Shown one piece after another: positions 35,586 to 49,134 of a stretch of DNA of 64,000 nt. How positions within the stretch are numbered: the stretch's first letter is position 1; every line of letters begins with the position of its first letter. Source of the stretch: Sapria himalayana (Eukaryota; Streptophyta; Magnoliopsida; Malpighiales; Rafflesiaceae); the NCBI GenBank assembly GCA_029783825.1, contig JAREIK010003356.1, positions 814,035 to 878,034 of the forward strand. Direction: 5' to 3'. Both the position numbers and the translations under genes were made by a program. The notes beneath the pieces are model-generated. The model did no database searches. It worked only from the letters and a program-made list of their open reading frames with translations, and was not told where the DNA came from.

Positions 35586-36879
35586 GTCTATCAATCTTTC
35601 AATTAATCTTGCTATCAAACTGTCTATCAATTTGTCTATCAAACTGTCTATCTATATGTCTATTTGTCCTTTTGTTTTATATCTATCTATCTTTCAATTT
35701 GTTTGTTTGACTTTCTGACTATCTATCTACATGTCTGTATATCTGTATGTCTGTCTATATATCTATCTACCTGCTTGACTGACTTATTACATGGCTTCAT
35801 GCCTATCTATCTATCTATCTATCTATGTGTGTGCATATACAATTTAACTATCTATCTATCAATTAATCAATAAATCAATCAATCTATCTCTATAACAATT
35901 TGTCTATCAATTTTTCTATTAAACTATCTATCTAAATGTCTATTTTTTTGCCTATCTATATATATTTCTATTTATTTGTTTGACTCTCTAACTATCAATC
36001 TACATGTCTATCTATCTATGTGTTTGTGTGTCTAGTTATCTACCTACCTTACTATCTTCCTACTTGTCTATCTGCCTATATATCTAGATAGACATAGAGA
36101 TCATCTATTTGTCTATATATCTGTCTATCTATCCTTCTATCTATAAATTAGTCTATCTATATGTCTATCTATCTCTCTATCAACTTATTTATTTATTTGT
36201 CTATTTTATTTATCTATCTATTTGTCTATCTTTCTATATATCTATTTTTTTATCTGTCTGCCTGTCTTTTTATCAATCTATCTACATATCTATTTTTGAC
36301 TCTATTTATCTATCTATCTGCATGTCTATCTATCTTTGTATCAATCTATCTATCTAACTATCTATTTGATTATCTTTATTTTTATCTATTTATCTATCTA
36401 TTGTCTATCTATCTATTTATTTATCTATCTATCTATTTGTTTATCTATCTGTATATCTATTTATCTAATTTTCTATCAATCTATCTATCTATATATCTAT
36501 CTTTCTATCAACATATAAATCTATCTATCTATCTATTTATATGTATATCAATCTATTTACCTATCTATCTATCTATCTATCTATTTGTTTATCTATCTAG
36601 CTATCTATCTATCTATCTATTTGAAAAATAATCTATCTATCTATCTATCGCTCTATCTATTTGTCTATCAATCTATTTATATATCTATCTATTTATTTAT
36701 CTATCTAACTATCTATCTGTCTATAAATCAGTCTATCAATCTGTCTAACAATCTGTCAAACAATCCGTCTATTAATCTTTATATTGATCTTTCTTTCAAT
36801 ATGTCTATATATCTATCAAAATGTCTACCAATCTATCTAACTATCTGTATATCTATCTATCTATCTATATATCTATATC

Positions 36880-36918
<39 letters not shown>

Positions 36919-37797
36919 CTCTATCTGTTTGTCTATATATCTATTTATCTATATGTCTATCTATCTATCTATCTATCTAACTACTTATCTATCTTTCTAT
37001 CTATTTATCTATCTATATATCTATCTATATATCTATCTATCTTTATATCTATCAATCTACCATTATGTATATCAATATATCTATCAATTTATCAATAAAT
37101 CATTCTATCAATATGTTTATCAATCTTAATATCATTTTATCTATCAATCAATCTATCTATGAATATATATATCAATATATATATATATATATATATCTAT
37201 CTATCTATCTGTTTATCTATATGTATATCTATCTGTCTATCTATCTATCTCACTATTAATTTATCTATCTATGTGTTTATCAATATGTGTATCAAACTAT
37301 TTATCTATCATTATGTGTGTCTGTCTATTTAAATGTCTATCTATCTTTCTATCTATTTATGTATCTATTTCTCTATCTATCTATTTGTCTTTCTATTTGT
37401 CAAACTATCTTTCTATCTATCTGTCTATCTATATATCTATCTATCAATCTTTCTATCTCCATATCTACTTGTCTATCTATCTATCTATTATATATTTATC
37501 TATCTTTATATTTATCTGTCTATCTATCTATCTATATAATTGTCTATCTATCTATTGATCTATGTTTTTCTCTATCTTTTTATCTATTTTTCTATCTATT
37601 TATCAGTCAATCTACCTTTCAATCTATCTCTCTATCTCTCTATCTCCCTATCTATATATGTGTGTATCTATGTGTATATATTTCTATATATCTTAATATC
37701 TATCTACATGTCTATATATCTTTCTATCAACTATCAATCTATATGTCTATATATCTATCTATCTATCTATCTGTCTGTCTATTTGTCTATCTATCAG

Positions 37798-37836
<39 letters not shown>

Positions 37837-37887
37837 ATCTATATGTCTAACTATATTTCTATCTATCTATCCATCTATCTTTCTATC

Positions 37888-37918
<31 letters not shown>

Positions 37919-38093
37919 CTATCTATCTGTCTATCTATTTTTCATTATATCTAACTATCTATCTATTTTTCTATCCATATAATAATATAACTATCTAAAT
38001 GTCTATCTATCTATCAATATATAGTTATATCTATATATCTATCAATTTTTAATCAATATAATAATATTTTTGTTCATGTTCGTGTAGATGTAA
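35586..38093 (+). repeat. (CTAT)n array 2, degenerate
   Basis: About 2.5 kb of CTAT-type tetranucleotides between the 3' terminus of CACTA-B (35585) and the 5' terminus of CACTA-D (38094). The last 50 bases before CACTA-D are AT-rich non-repeat. Yields many overlapping spurious frames rich in Tyr, Leu, Ser and Ile. Confidence 0.95.
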
Positions 38094-38960
38094 CACTACA
38101 AGAAATTGTTCATTTAGCTAGAAAATTTTACCTATGGATCAATTCCTAGCGAAATTGTGAGGGATTAGCTAGGGAATAGCAAGGGATTTATGGTTTTTCA
38201 TTGAATTAAAAATTTGCAATGGATTAGCGATGGAATATTTTTTGTAAATTTTGCTCAATAAAAGCGGGGAATTTAGCAATGGATTAGTGATGGATTAGTG
38301 ACAGAATAATTTCATAAAATCTGCTCAAGAAAAGTGGGGAATTCAGCGAAATATTAGCGATGGATTAGTGATGAAATATTTTTTATAAATTTCACTCTAG
38401 AAAAGTAGGGAATTAAGTAATGGATTTAGCGATTGAATTCTCCTAGCTAATAAAATCCTGAATATAGCGATGGATTTAGTGATGGAATGTTTCTAACTAA
38501 TAAAATCTTGAATTTAAAGTCAAATTTAGCAATGGAATTTGCCTAGTTAATTACATCCGGAACATAGCGATAGATTTCAGCGATGGAATTCTCTAGCTAA
38601 TTACTTCTGGAACATAGAGACGGATTTTATCGACGAAATTTCCTTAGCTAATTACATCCTGAAATATAGCGACAGATTTAGCAACCGAATTTCTCTAGCT
38701 AATTACATACTGAATATAGTGATAGATTTTAGCGACAGAATTTCCCTAGCCAATTCAATCATAAATATAGTAATGAATTTTAGTGACAGAACTTCTCTAG
38801 CAAATTAAATCTAGAATATATCTATGGATTTAGAAACAAAATTTCCCTAGATAATTAAATCCGGAATATAGCGACGAATTTAATGACGGAACTTCCTTAG
38901 CTAATTAAATCCCAAACATAGGGACGAATTTAGTGATGGAATTTCACTAGCCAATATTTA
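38094..38960 (+). repeat. CACTA-D 5' terminus and 50-bp subterminal array
   Basis: CACTACAAGAAATTG followed by about 14 units of GAATATAGCGATGGATTTAG plus TGATGGAATTTCCCTAGCTA at about 50-bp spacing. Reverse complement of 25400-26466. Confidence 0.93.
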
Positions 38961-40380
38961 AGTATTTATTATTTTTATTTTATTATTAGTTTTCATATTT
39001 TATTTAATTTTGTTTATTAAATGTATGTTAATGGTTAATAGATGAGTGGTCTTTGAAAGAAACATTCTCCTAATAAAATTATAAAAAAAAGGATATTATA
39101 AATAAAAAATTTAAAAAATATAATAATATAAAAAATTATTATATTAATAAGGACAAAAATAACTATTTTTATGAAGTATTAATTATTTAAAAAATTATAC
39201 AAAAAAATTTTCTAAAATGTTTAATTAAGAAACTTAATAATTTGTATTAAAGTAACATTAAATAAGTAATTCAATAAGTATAATAATTTTTATCGATATT
39301 TTACAAATTAAATTGACATACATTAAAATTTATACTAATATAAATGTAAAATAATTAATACAAATTTGAAAATCTTTAATTATAATAAAAATTTAAATTT
39401 TTTTTATTAAATTTAAAAGAAAATAAATTAATATTTAAAAATAAATACATATATGTTTTTCCTTACGAAATAAGAATTAAACAATTGAGTAATATTTTTA
39501 CTATTAGCTTTTAATATTTAGTCTTTATTAAAATAAAAATTATAACTATTTTTAATTATCTTCTCACTTTAAGTAATTTTTAAAATATAAAATTATAAAT
39601 GATATCAAATAATATGAAATTTTATGCCTTTAAAATTATTTCATATTATCTTTATAAAAATTAATATGAATTCTTAAAAATGTATAACAGTAAAATATAT
39701 ATATTTATATATTTTTTAACATAAAAAGTGTTTTATAACACTTAGGAGTGTGGCTTGAAGACCAATCATCTTTTCATGTGTGTCTTGCTATATGAAGTTT
39801 GTAAATTTTGTAGCCATTTAATTTTTTTTTTTCTAGTTATAAAGATAAACATCTATTGTTTGAAGTTGTTTATATATTTATTGTTTAATTAATTTTATAA
39901 AAAAAAATTGCATGGTGTTTGTTTTTCATGTGTACCTTGCTACACACACATGAACTTTGTTGAAAATATTTTGATAATAAATAAAAAAATGAGTCTTTAT
40001 GTATTATAATTATTTATTATTTATTTAGCTATCTATACATATATGTAAATCTATATATATGTAATAAATTTAGATGTATAAAAATATATAACTATATGTA
40101 AATCCTAAAATTAATTGAAAAATGAATCTTTATGTATAAAAAAATGAATTGAAAAAAATGAGTCTTTATGTAAATATATGTAAATCTTTGAAAGTATATC
40201 AGAAAGAGATTTATCATCAATTTAACTCTAACATATATGTATAAATAAATGAATTGAAGAATGAATCTTTAGGTAAATATATTTATTTAATGTTTATTTA
40301 GTTATATATAGTTCATTTTTTATACATATATGTATAAAAAAATGAAGTTTACAAATATATGGATTTCAACTCTAATATAC
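38961..40380 (+). other. 5' interior of CACTA-D, AT-rich, non-coding
   Basis: Shared with CACTA-C (reversed, about 24340-25390) and CACTA-B (6560-7130). Includes TATATGAAGTTTGTAAATTTTG (39791), which recurs near 57575 in CACTA-E. No coding frame. Confidence 0.7.
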
Positions 40381-40384
40381 GCTT

Positions 40385-40500
40385 AAGAGCATCTCCAAGA
40401 GGCTCGGTGTTCGCTTTTGTAGTTTATCTCACCTTATATATAAACCCTCACCAGACTCCAACTCCAATGGGCTTTGATTCTTGAGGGGGCCTCTAGAAGA
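40385..40500 (+). mobile_element. Possible end of a PIF/Harbinger-type MITE
   Basis: AGAGCATCTCCAAGAGGCTC is a common terminal motif of plant Harbinger-like MITEs, and CCAACTCCAATGGGC follows 70 bp on. I do not find the paired inverted terminus or a 3-bp duplication, so this is a candidate only. Confidence 0.3.
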
Positions 40501-41142
40501 CAAAACTTCTCACTCCACGACGTGCATGGTAGTGATTCTGTTCAGAAAAAGATTTATCAAAATGCAGTCGTCTTTTACTGGTATGTCATTCCATTAATTT
40601 GATTCTGATCATGTAATACAATTCACATAGAACTCATGTGATTGCTCAACAATAATCATACGCAACACAAAACTATGCGCACTAATCTTTCCATTCTAGT
40701 GCATGTGATTCCATCTCCATCTTTTTGATCAGTTTGAAGAAATCTATCGGGTATCAAAAGACAAGTATGCCCTACTACTTCGTTTCTGGATGGTTTTTAT
40801 TTTTTTGATATATATTGTTCATACACCCACACACACACACACACACACTGTGTGCATATAGATCTATTGTATATATAAATTATATATATAAATAAATATG
40901 CACACACAAACACACTATATATATATATATATATAAGTATCTAGGTATGTATATTGTATATATAATATATATATGATTTATTTATATGTATAATATAAAA
41001 ATAAGAAAATAAAAATTAAATATTATTTTTGATTTTTATAAAAAATGCAAGTTGGATTCCTATTTAATTTGACCCTTAGTGTATATATATATACACATAT
41101 ACTTACCACATATATATTGTATATAAACAATATATAGATAGA

Positions 41143-41248
<106 letters not shown>

Positions 41249-42028
41249 ATAAGAAATATAAATTATAAAATATTTTTGATTTTTATAAAAAGCAAGTTGG
41301 ATTCTTATCTGATCTAACCCATTACCCATATCTTTCTTTTATATATTTTTTTAAAAGAGGGTTGATGATTTTTTAGATACATAAATACATACATAAATAC
41401 ATACATATTATAATAAATTATAGAATCATGTTGATTATTTTCAATACACCAAGATATTATTATTTTTTCAATATGTTGTAAGAAATATCAATTTTTTTAA
41501 TATAAAAAGCAAATATATTTTCTATTTGGAATACATAAACATAATTTGTTTTATATTAGATGCGACACAATATTGTTAGTACGAGTATCTTACCTTCTTC
41601 GACCCCAGATCCTCAAAATTTATAAATGACGCAAAAGATAAGATGAACTAGGTTTGAGTGGGACAAAAAAAATTGTTAAACTTAGTACCACTAAACATTA
41701 CTTATTCATTTTCCAAAACCAAGTATAATTTTCCCATTTATTATTACCCAAATGATTTGTTAACATTTTCACTTCATATATATATTTTAAAAAATATTCT
41801 CTTTGTAAAACACAACTCTTACAAAATGTATATGCACTTTATATTCATATTTACACATAATTACTCCTTAAATCTATGAGAATCACACACACACATATAT
41901 GCATGCATGTAAGTAAGCATATATATATATATATATATATATATCCATATTTCTTTCCATCAAAACATCTACCTAAGTGAATTAAGTTTTATTTTCAAGT
42001 TTCAAAACTTTCATAAGAAACACATGTG

Positions 42029-42031
42029 CAC

Positions 42032-42070
<39 letters not shown>
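42029..42070. repeat. (CA)n microsatellite
   Basis: CA dinucleotides with one CG and one CAAA interruption. Confidence 0.95.
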
Positions 42071-42071
<1 letters not shown>

Positions 42072-42789
42072 ATACACCACAAGTGTATGTGATGAATTGT
42101 TTTCTTGTTCTTTGTAGTAAAATAGATGACATAAAAAGAACTTAATTTTTTAATAGCACTTTTTCAATGTTTTTGTTGAGGGAGAAGTTTTAGAAGAACA
42201 TGAAAAAATAAAAAAAAGCAAAAAAAAAACTGTTACAATGTAACAAAGATAATCTAACATCATTTAAGTTTATGGAACACATTAATATCAATGGCGACAA
42301 TTATAACATATAGTTGATAAAGCAAATCAGTTAAAGTTATTACACATGTTACAATCACCATGCTAAGTGCTAACAATGTCTGATCTGTCATCTGTGGGAA
42401 CCAGCGGGCAGTGAATCAAAGAAGTCCACCGGGACAAAAAAATTCCAATCCAATGGCCTGAAACACTTGATGATGATTATCACAAAGACCTCTTCTTCTT
42501 TTTGGAAAATATATCATATCGAGTGATTAAATGTATTTTAAACTTCTTTCTCTCTCTCTCTCTCTCTAATCTCTCTCTTCTACTTCCAAAATTATTGAAT
42601 CTAAAAGAATTATGATTTTATCTCCTAACTAGAGAGTAATCATGATTTAACTTTTATTATTTAGAATAACAATGAATAAACTAATGCAAAATTTTCAAAA
42701 TATTAACAATTTTAAAATCACAAGTTAATAAAAATTCAAAATAAAAAAAATTAGATTATTTAAAACTTTAAAATCTTCTATCTTCTGTG

Positions 42790-42933
42790 CATCATTGTCC
42801 TTCAACACAGTCGGGCATGGCAGTGCACTTTGCTATGCTCACCATGCCTTGCTGGGCTGGTGGAGAACGCCACCATGCTATGTTTTGAAAAAATGAGTAA
42901 TGCCAGCATGTGATGACCTATTTAACACCTCTA
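42790..42933 (-). mobile_element. hAT-like terminal remnant
   Basis: GC-richer GGGCATGGCAGTGC-type sequence ending ATTTAACACCTCTA. Its complement TAGAGGTGTTAAAT matches the terminus of the complete hAT at 15333. The other end is not visible. Confidence 0.65.
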
Positions 42934-43165
42934 GTCTGAATTGAATGCATGCTATTCTGGAATAAACTCTAGCATGTAACAAGTTAGCTTGGAAAGAATG
43001 CAAGCTAGCCTGGAACAAATCTAGGCTAGCATGGAACTCTAGCATGGAATGAATCTGAGTTAGCCTAAAATGAACTTGAGCTAGCCTAGAATGAACTCGT
43101 GCTATCCTAGAATGACGTTGAGCTGGCCTAGAATGGATCCAAGCTAGCTTGGAATGAATCCGAGC
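42934..43165. repeat. 21-bp minisatellite, left part
   Basis: Units like GAATGAACTTGAGCTAGCCTA repeat at about 21 bp. On the minus strand the unit gives a 7-residue repeat (for example RVHSRLA, QVHFRLT) and thus a spurious 129-codon frame. Continues at 43597. Confidence 0.88.
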
Positions 43166-43596
43166 TAGTGGTGTGATGCAGGCCATGCCATGCAGGCATG
43201 ACCCACTTTTTCTTAGCACGACCATGACGTGCACGGCATGGTTAAAATCCCATTCTGTGCCAGGCATAGCAGCTTGATAGGCACAACAAAGTGCACGGTC
43301 GTGCTCACCATGCCGAATGACAAAGAGAGGAAAACCAGAAAAAAATTAATCATGTGACCGAATGTTTTTTAAAAAATAGACTGGCCCATGATGGGGTGGT
43401 CAAATTTAAAAAAATAATAATAAAAATGCCCATAAAGGTTTACCATGTGTTAGCACCGACACGAGGCATGACTCGTGCCGGCCCAGCAGGCCACAAACCA
43501 TGCCTTGGGGTGGCTCGGCTCGAGACCCTGCCATGCTGGGTCAGGCACTGCTGATTTGGGTCATGGCTGGGCCGCCCGACTCATTTGACACCCTTA
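43166..43596. mobile_element. Small non-autonomous hAT-like element inserted in the minisatellite
   Basis: The left end TAGTGGTGTGATGCAGGCC and the complement of the right end TAAGGGTGTCAAATGAGTC resemble the hAT termini at 15333/19000. The flanks ATCCGAGC (43158-43165) and TTCCAAGC (43597-43604) agree at 6 of 8 bases, compatible with an aged 8-bp duplication. The interior has GCACGGCATGG/CCATGCCG words and no coding. Confidence 0.7.
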
Positions 43597-43770
43597 TTCC
43601 AAGCTCGGCTAGAATGAACGTGGGCTAGTCTAGAAAGAACCTGGGCCAACTCAAAATGAATCAAGCTAGCCTATAATGAACCCCAACTAGTCTAGAATGA
43701 TTTCATGCAGTCATGCTAGCCTAAAATGAATACATGCTAGGTTGGAATGAATTTAGGTTAGCTGCATGCA
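43597..43770. repeat. 21-bp minisatellite, right part
   Basis: AAGCTCGGCTAGAATGAACG, GGGCTAGTCTAGAAAGAACC and similar units continue the array at 42934-43165. Confidence 0.85.
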
Positions 43771-43932
43771 TTGTGTGCAAGCATGTCAAGGTTTGGCCTG
43801 ACATGATCCTGGCAGCCGACAAGCCATACCAGGTTGCCATTTCCAGAGCCATGTAATGCTAGGCATGACACAATGGCAAGACTAAGCCTAAAAAATGACA
43901 TTTCACTTCACATGGCCTGTTAGATATCTCTA
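43771..43932 (-). mobile_element. hAT-like terminal remnant
   Basis: GGCCTGACATGATCCTGGCA-type sequence ending CATGGCCTGTTAGATATCTCTA at 43932, a diverged form of the hAT terminus (complement TAGAGATATCTAACAGGCC). It may pair with an outer element that carried the minisatellite. Confidence 0.5.
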
Positions 43933-45560
43933 CGAAGATTATTTCTAACTGTGGGAGGCCACCAATGAAATAAAAATCTCTATGATGACTATTTTATCAA
44001 GTTTATAGAAAAATAATTTAATAATCAATATAAAATATATAAGTAAGCCTGCTGACAATACATCTTATATTTTGATAATTTATCTCCTCACCTAGATATG
44101 TTTTCATAATGAACACCCACCTATGGCATATCTTAGAGAGGCAATCATAAGACATGATATCATCTTAAATGAGATAATATTTGAGAATGAGACATGAGTA
44201 TCACAGTACAAAAATACCTATGCAATATGATACTGGGTAGAAATTTTCACTTTATTTTGAAGAGTGATTAGAAGACTAATATCATAGGAATTGACGATTA
44301 TAACACATGGCTACATGAGAGACTTTTAGATGCTCTGAACATGCTATGCGTGTCCCTTCTCAATACAAACTCTATGTTTTGTACAATCAAGTCTCATAGT
44401 CTCTAAATCATCATGAGCCAGAATTAGAGTAGACTCGAGGATTACCAAGTTGTATGGACTTGAGAGATATTTATTTTCTTGTGAAACTTCACTCTCTCTA
44501 GAGTTAACTTGATCTATACTTATGGGTCAATATGATGATTTCATATAAATATTATCATTAAGTGAACCAAATTCAATTGTAACCGATGAGTGATCATCCC
44601 ACCTAAATTGGAGGCTCAGGAAAGACAAAATTAATTTACTCACATATATTATATGGACACTTGTTCTAGGCTTGTTTAAAATTGAGTCAAACTTAAAAAA
44701 ATATCAATATTTACTAATACTCAATTAGATTCTGGTTAAAATTACTAGCATACTTTTTAGATACTAGATTAACCAAGAAAATTAAATCTCAAAGTCCTAG
44801 GTATTACCTTATCTTGTCATAGGAAAAAAAGATAACAAAACAAACACACCAAAATACTCTAAAAGATATTAAATAATTTCTTTTTCAAAAATAAATGATT
44901 TATAAAATCATATAATAAGAAATGATAAAAGAAATATTCAATTGATAAAATAGATTTGATTAATACATTTCCAGAAGACTTTCAAAATACTTCGATTACA
45001 AATCTGAGATGTCTCAATCAAATATCTATTAATCCTTTTTAAAATTTTATTCCATGATTATGTGTCCGTACATGAAGTCTGGTATATAACCTCAAGATTC
45101 ATACATAAAGTATGAAAACTATTTGATACATTATTACTTCTATTATTTTTTTTATATTTTCATTAAGATGATTTTATATCTTTTTATGAAATGACTGAAA
45201 ATAAAAAAAAATATAATCTAAAATAAAAAAAATGTAATTTAAAATTAAAAAAAAACAAGTAAAACCTATATAATTATCAATCAATATGATAAAATATCCT
45301 AACTTCTTTCTAATTTTATCTTTAGTGAGCTTTCATTTTTCTTCTAAATGTATTAGATCGAATGAATACTTGCTCACATAGATCTGACGGACAAAAAAAA
45401 TATCTTACTAAATATTTCAAAGAGAGATCTAATACCAGACGTGAGCAAATATCTAAAAAATAATCAAAATCGATATTATTTATTTAATATATATTATTTT
45501 AATAGTTATTATAGTTTCCATTTGTTTATAGTTTTACACATTTTTTTTATTTGTTGTTTA
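43933..45560. other. Mixed-composition region, no gene recognised
   Basis: Not microsatellite and less AT-extreme than its surroundings, with scattered stops in all frames. It reads like an old, non-coding retrotransposon or UTR-like segment. No motif lets me assign it. Confidence 0.45.
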
Positions 45561-45710
45561 TTTTATTACATATGAGAATACTCGACATATGAGCTGTCCC
45601 AATTCATATTGCCCATTATATAAGGATACATCATTGTACATTATTTTTCATGGGTAGTATTGATATTTTAAAATTATTTTCAGCATGTTATTAGAGCCAG
45701 TACCTTAAAG
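45560..45710 (+). other. LTR-end and primer-binding-site-like sequence
   Basis: ATTATATAAGGATACATC looks like a TATA box and start region. About 100 bp on, TTATTAGAGCCAGTACC resembles the tRNA-iMet primer site (TGGTATCAGAGC) of plant LTR elements. No polyprotein follows. Confidence 0.3.
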
Positions 45711-45954
45711 AGCACAAATACTATGTTTTGTAGAGAGAGAAGTGCATGTAGATAGTAACATCACAATCATAGATGCACTGTGTGTAACATTGCATGCGTG
45801 TACAATACCTCTTTCCAAAGAAGGCACACATAATGTGTTCCCTCCCATCTTTCCATCACATGGCCATTGCATGAGATGTACATCGATGCCAACTACATCA
45901 ATGTTGATGGTGCAAAGTGCAAAGTGTAACAATGTGTGCAATTTCATGCGCATA

Positions 45955-46085
45955 TGCACATATTCATGTGCAAGTGTGTGATAGTGTATGTGCAAGTGTG
46001 TGATAGTGTGTGCGCAAGTGTGTGATAGTGTATGATAGTGTGTGTGCAAGTATGTGACAGTGTGTGATAGTGTGTGTAAGTGTTT
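45955..46085 (+). repeat. GT-rich minisatellite (GTGTGTGCAAGTGTGTGATA)
   Basis: Units of about 20-25 bp alternating GTGCAAGTGTGTGATAGTGT and shorter forms. Read on the minus strand it gives a His/Thr/Leu repeat (HTLSHT-like) and a spurious 149-codon frame. Confidence 0.85.
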
Positions 46086-46194
46086 ATGTATTCTTAAATC
46101 ATTTTTGACTGTGTGTCCTTTTAAATTTTGAATCATATAAAAATTATTTAGCATGTTTTCTAGATAATCTAAAATTAATTATTTTATTTATTTT

Positions 46195-46640
46195 TCTTGA
46201 TTATTTTAGTATATAAAAAAGTACAAGTATCTTTCATTAATGTCTAGGATAATATTAGAGAGTGATGAAATATTTTTAAAGCAAAACTCATTTTTTAGTG
46301 AATTCAGGAAGAATAATAATCTAAAGATCTAATCACACTCATTATTTTTCCTCATTCCCATATAACTCCACTTAAATTTCTAGTTATAAGAGACTAGAGA
46401 GGATCACCACCAGCTACATATGAACTTATTGGTTCAAATTATGATTACCCACCTATGAGTATGGGATCGTCATTTGCTCTGGCAAATATAAATCATATCA
46501 ACTTTGAATAAAGTGAGATTTCCACGGAGAGGTAATTTACCTTGAGTCCAGATGACACAATAAATAGTCTTGTAATTTACTATAGTTTTTAGTCATGAGT
46601 TGAAAACTAGATAATTTACCACCCATAATTTAGAATTTAT
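46195..46640 (+). repeat. Diverged direct repeat, copy 1 (partner 47105-47560)
   Basis: TTTTAGTATATAAAAA, GATAATATTAG.GAGT, TGAACTTATTGGTTCAAATTATGAT and TTTACCTTGAGT..AGATGA occur in order in both copies about 905 bp apart. Probably parts of an old repeated element. No coding. Confidence 0.65.
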
Positions 46641-47104
46641 AATAAGAAAAAGAAACATGTGCATCATGTAGGAATTATTTCTATTTCACTTTATATCATA
46701 CTTTTTAACATTATTTTATAAAATAGTAAAATAAATAATTAAATACAAATATTTAAAAAATAATCATATATTAAAATATATGTATCAAATAGTTATAACA
46801 TTTACTATTTGAATCATAAAATCATACATTAAACTTCCCATGTTACAATCTTTCACAAAAATAGGATTAGTAAAAAAAAAGAATAAATATTTAATTGAAA
46901 TATTTTAAATAATCTATAAATCAACCAAAAATTAACTAATCAAATTGTTACCCTTTTATATTATTTCTTACATTATACTCTATCAAATCATGCATAATGG
47001 AGATACAACATTTAACTTTCTTCATAATTTTTAAAAAAATTTATTTTTTCATAATATCTCCATAAAACATAAGATGAAACCAAAAACTTTGAGTTTAATC
47101 TTTC
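46641..47104. other. AT-rich spacer between the direct repeats, no gene
   Basis: A/T runs and short words with no open frame of note. Confidence 0.6.
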
Positions 47105-47560
47105 TTGGTTACTTTAGTATATAAAAAGGATCCACATTTTATAATAAGAGTTTGATATAATATTAGTGAGTACTAACTTTATTTTTTTGAGCATATTTAT
47201 TTTTTAGCGAGTCTAAAGAATAAGAATCCATAAAACATATTTGGATCCATTACTTTTACTTACTCTTCTATTATCCCACTTGGATTGGACCTCTAGTTAA
47301 GTGACATGGACATGTAATAGCTACAACTGAACTTATTGGTTTAAATTATGATAATATTTGGATTGAGTCATTATATGTATCAAAAAGTATAAATCAGATT
47401 GACTCTAAAGAGAGTCTAACTTACAATGAGAGAAAATTTACTTTGAGTTTCGATGATTCAATAGACCACACGGATATATTTTATTTCCTGATCATGATGA
47501 TTAAAAAATTAGGATATTTGACTGCCTAAGAATTAGTGTTTATACTAGGAGAAAATGACA
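47105..47560 (+). repeat. Diverged direct repeat, copy 2
   Basis: Same ordered words as 46195-46640, including TACAACTGAACTTATTGGTT and TTTACTTTGAGTTTCGATGA. Confidence 0.65.
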
Positions 47561-48790
47561 AATGCAGTTGCAGCTTATTTAGAGCAAATAATATCTCCCT
47601 AAGAGCTAGATAATCTTATGGCCAACGACTCTAATCTTAATTTTCTAATCTACTGACTGGATAGAAAAAAATTATTAATTTTATACATAAAAATTAACAT
47701 AATGGTGAGACATACAAATAAAATATCATCATGATTCATGCCTAGTCTAGAAGTCCACCTTCAAGGACAACCCTCCATTCTATTTGCTAAGTTCTTAATT
47801 ACTAATTATTTTTTAAATTTAAAATATTTTATAATGTTATTCCTATTAGTTGACATAAGACTAAGAATTCTATGATAAGTAGATCGAAAGTAAATTTGCA
47901 TAATAGAAATTATTTCAGAATCTTCCAAAAATCTAACTAGAATACACGAGTTAATAATCAATTTCATCACATCTTCTCTCACAAATTCATTGCGATAAAT
48001 GAAGATGGTGAATTAACATGATGTTGATCCAACTTCAAAGATCCTATAGCTCATTTATGTTTACCTGAAATCTTCTTCGACACTCCAACTATTTTTTTTT
48101 GATTTTGTAAGTACATACATATTACTAAATTTTGTTAATTTTTATGTTTCTTAGACAAATGAGTGAAAATTATAAGAGAAAACCTAGTTTCATATATGAA
48201 CCTTTTAGTCAAGTTATTGTTATTGTTCAGCATTTATCATCTTTTTATGTATGAGATTGAATTGAAAGTAGGAGAAAAATAATAATAAATTTAAATTATT
48301 TATAGTTTTTAAATATAATTATTAATCTAAAATATACTAAATAAAATTAATTCTATAAACATAATCACAATGTATACCTTAAGTTTTTGTGTGTATTAAA
48401 TACTTTAGATATGTACCTCATATTTTTGTGCCTGGAAGTCAACTACTCATGAAACTAACACATACATGACATACAAGACAATTTAAAATTATACATTATT
48501 TAACAAAATAGCACAAATAGGATACAATATGAATATAATAATAACAAAAAAAGAAAAAAAATATAATATAAATATAAATATAAAAATATATAAATTAAAT
48601 ATTTATAGAAAATTTTTTTAATTAAAAATTATTTTTTTATTTCAGATATTTTAGGGCAGAAACTCAAAAGCTATCAAATTTTTACAAATAAGCGGTCAAA
48701 TGCAATCCAATGACTAAAAAGTATTTTTACCTATAATGGGTATAAATATTTTAGCTAACAAGGCAACAACAACCATTAAAAAAAACAACT
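47561..48790. other. AT-rich region, no gene recognised
   Basis: Scattered mixed-composition pieces at 47580-48080 without a family match, then strongly AT-rich DNA. Confidence 0.5.
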
Positions 48791-48799
48791 ACTTTTTCT

Positions 48800-48975
48800 A
48801 AAAACCATGTGCTAATGGGTCATGCTACAATGTCAGCCACACGAGCCATGCTAAGCCTAACACAAGGCATGGTCAGACCCACCTAGCTCGGCATGACTAT
48901 GAACCAGGTCAAACATGGATGAATCATGTTGTGCTTATGTCACCCAACTCACATGACACATCAACATTCCTAATT
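48800..48975. mobile_element. hAT-like remnant
   Basis: GGGTCATGCTACAATG..GCCATGCTAAGCC..AAGGCATGGTCAG resembles the subterminal text of the small hAT elements. It ends with CACATGACACATCAACATTCC, similar to CATTTGACACCCTTATTCC at 43582-43600. Confidence 0.45.
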
Positions 48976-49134
48976 TACAACTTGTTTCATCTAAGCTACA
49001 TGTCAAGGAACTTTATACATCAGCATGAAAGAAAATATTATAATTTTAACTTGTTTCTAGTTCACACCGTGTTTTTATTTTTTATTAATTTTATTATGGA
49101 CGAGAAGTCAAAATATGAGATACTCACTCTAATT

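Noticed and set aside
42878..43267. 129-codon minus-strand frame with a seven-residue repeat
   Set aside because: It is the translation of the 21-bp minisatellite plus an hAT end; the frame does not survive in the right half of the array.
45705..46154. 149-codon His/Thr-rich minus-strand frame
   Set aside because: Produced by the GT-rich minisatellite; no recognisable domain outside it.
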